From an uncultured Spirochaetales bacterium (GTDB lineage: Bacteria > Spirochaetota > Spirochaetia > Sphaerochaetales > Sphaerochaetaceae), in assembly GCA_949287505.1 (NCBI GenBank), contig CASEGX010000056.1, positions 1 through 58,031 of the forward strand: a stretch of DNA of 58,031 nucleotides, given 5' to 3'. The position numbers and the translations under genes were made by a program. The first letter of the stretch is position 1, and every line of letters starts with the position of its first letter. Positions 57,703-58,031 of the stretch are shown here, piece after piece. The notes under the pieces are model-generated. The model made no database searches. It was not told the DNA's origin and was given only the letters and a program-made list of their open reading frames with translations.

Positions 57703-58031
57703 GGGAGTTCGTATACAGGACGAGAGTCTATTTCTCCGATACCGATGCCGCAGGCATAGTCTACCATGCCAGCTATATAGACTGGGCAGAACATGGACGC
57801 ACGGAGATGCTTCGGGAGATGGTTCCCGATAAATCCCAGTCAGAGCTTGCAGAAGGGGAGAGCGGCATCCTCATTCTTGTACGGTCAATAAAAATCGATT
57901 ACCAGAATCCGGGATATCTCGATGATGAGATAACCGTCCGTACGACAATCGAAGAGATGAGAAGACTTTCCTGCACTATCAAGCAGCGTGTCATGCGTGG
58001 AAGCATCGTCCTTGCAACTCTCACCATAAAC
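57699..58031 (+). CDS. YbgC/4HBT-type acyl-CoA thioesterase, copy 2 (cut by window edge)
   Basis: The first 111 codons of a second hotdog thioesterase, starting at the ATG that overlaps the previous stop and running off the window. It is closely related to copy 1: TRVYFSDTDAAGIVYHASYIDWAEHGRTEML matches the same active-site block with identical spacing, and the following IKIDYQNPGYLDDEITVRT aligns with VEIHYRTPAHLGDEIEIIS. The copies have diverged clearly, so this is an old tandem duplication that may have split substrate range. Confidence 0.88.
   Translation, partial: MREFVYRTRVYFSDTDAAGIVYHASYIDWAEHGRTEMLREMVPDKSQSELAEGESGILILVRSIKIDYQNPGYLDDEITVRTTIEEMRRLSCTIKQRVMRGSIVLATLTIN

Noticed and set aside
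1..58031. CRISPR arrays, tRNA or rRNA genes, phage or plasmid modules
   Set aside because: No regularly spaced repeats, no cloverleaf-like or rRNA segments and no integrase, capsid or replication genes are seen in any intergenic region.

Overview
The window looks like a bacterial chromosome segment from a fermentative, host- or gut-associated spirochaete, most likely near Sphaerochaeta. This is inferred from gene content and style: exported binding proteins whose signal peptides end in FA(S/T)G(A/S) rather than a lipobox, a minimal two-gene SUF system, an ACT + DUF711 pair, a poly-G tract in front of a large surface lipoprotein (a Treponema-like trait) and a moderate GC content. The species assignment is not secure. 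There are no tRNA or rRNA genes, no CRISPR array, no complete insertion sequence and no gene-free stretch longer than about 300 bases.

Layout. 1-2.5 kb: a truncated exported protein, then an overlapping nucleoside salvage trio (deaminase, MtnA-like isomerase, MTAP/PNP-like phosphorylase). 2.5-7.4 kb: a PlsC-like acyltransferase with a zinc ribbon, a GltS-like symporter, a small membrane protein, an SDR oxidoreductase and an AEC carrier. 7.5-10.7 kb: a housekeeping operon (zinc-ribbon microprotein, unknown protein, yicC, CMP kinase, rpoZ, miaA). 10.6-15.5 kb on the minus strand: folC, an NFACT/RqcH protein, a Memo-like protein and a membrane-anchored protein with a pseudokinase-like N-terminus. 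15.5-20.2 kb: a zinc/cadmium efflux ATPase with an HMA-domain partner under an ArsR-type operator, then two AT-rich accessory genes, then an ArsR-family regulator. 20.3-26.7 kb: pstSCAB-phoU-phoB-phoR behind a Pho-box-like site.

26.8-32.8 kb: an acyl-CoA synthetase with a 20-bp palindrome upstream, YhbY, a UPF0303 protein, an AraC regulator, SufC/SufB and a zinc phospholipase C-like protein. 33-37.4 kb is accessory and AT-rich: an 889-residue lipoprotein behind a G10 tract, a small HTH protein and a DUF4143 ATPase with nested inverted repeats at its promoter. 37.5-39.2 kb: the ACT and DUF711 genes. 39.4-47.9 kb: a carbohydrate locus with a LacI regulator, a GH127 beta-L-arabinofuranosidase, a binding protein, two permeases and an unassigned (alpha/alpha)6-type protein. 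The same TGCTTAAACGT operator stands before the regulator and before the GH127 gene. 47.9-58 kb: peroxiredoxin, Bax1-I protein, pseudouridine synthase, purU, xseB, xseA, a membrane gene split by an in-frame TGA, a ferredoxin, a DUF4143 C-terminal remnant, a MATE exporter, topoisomerase III and two tandem hotdog thioesterases.

Two signals go beyond ordinary annotation. At least ten genes lack a Shine-Dalgarno sequence and have a sigma70-type -10 hexamer ending only 6-9 bases before the start codon, which predicts widespread leaderless mRNAs. The G10 tract upstream of the large lipoprotein is a candidate phase-variation switch.
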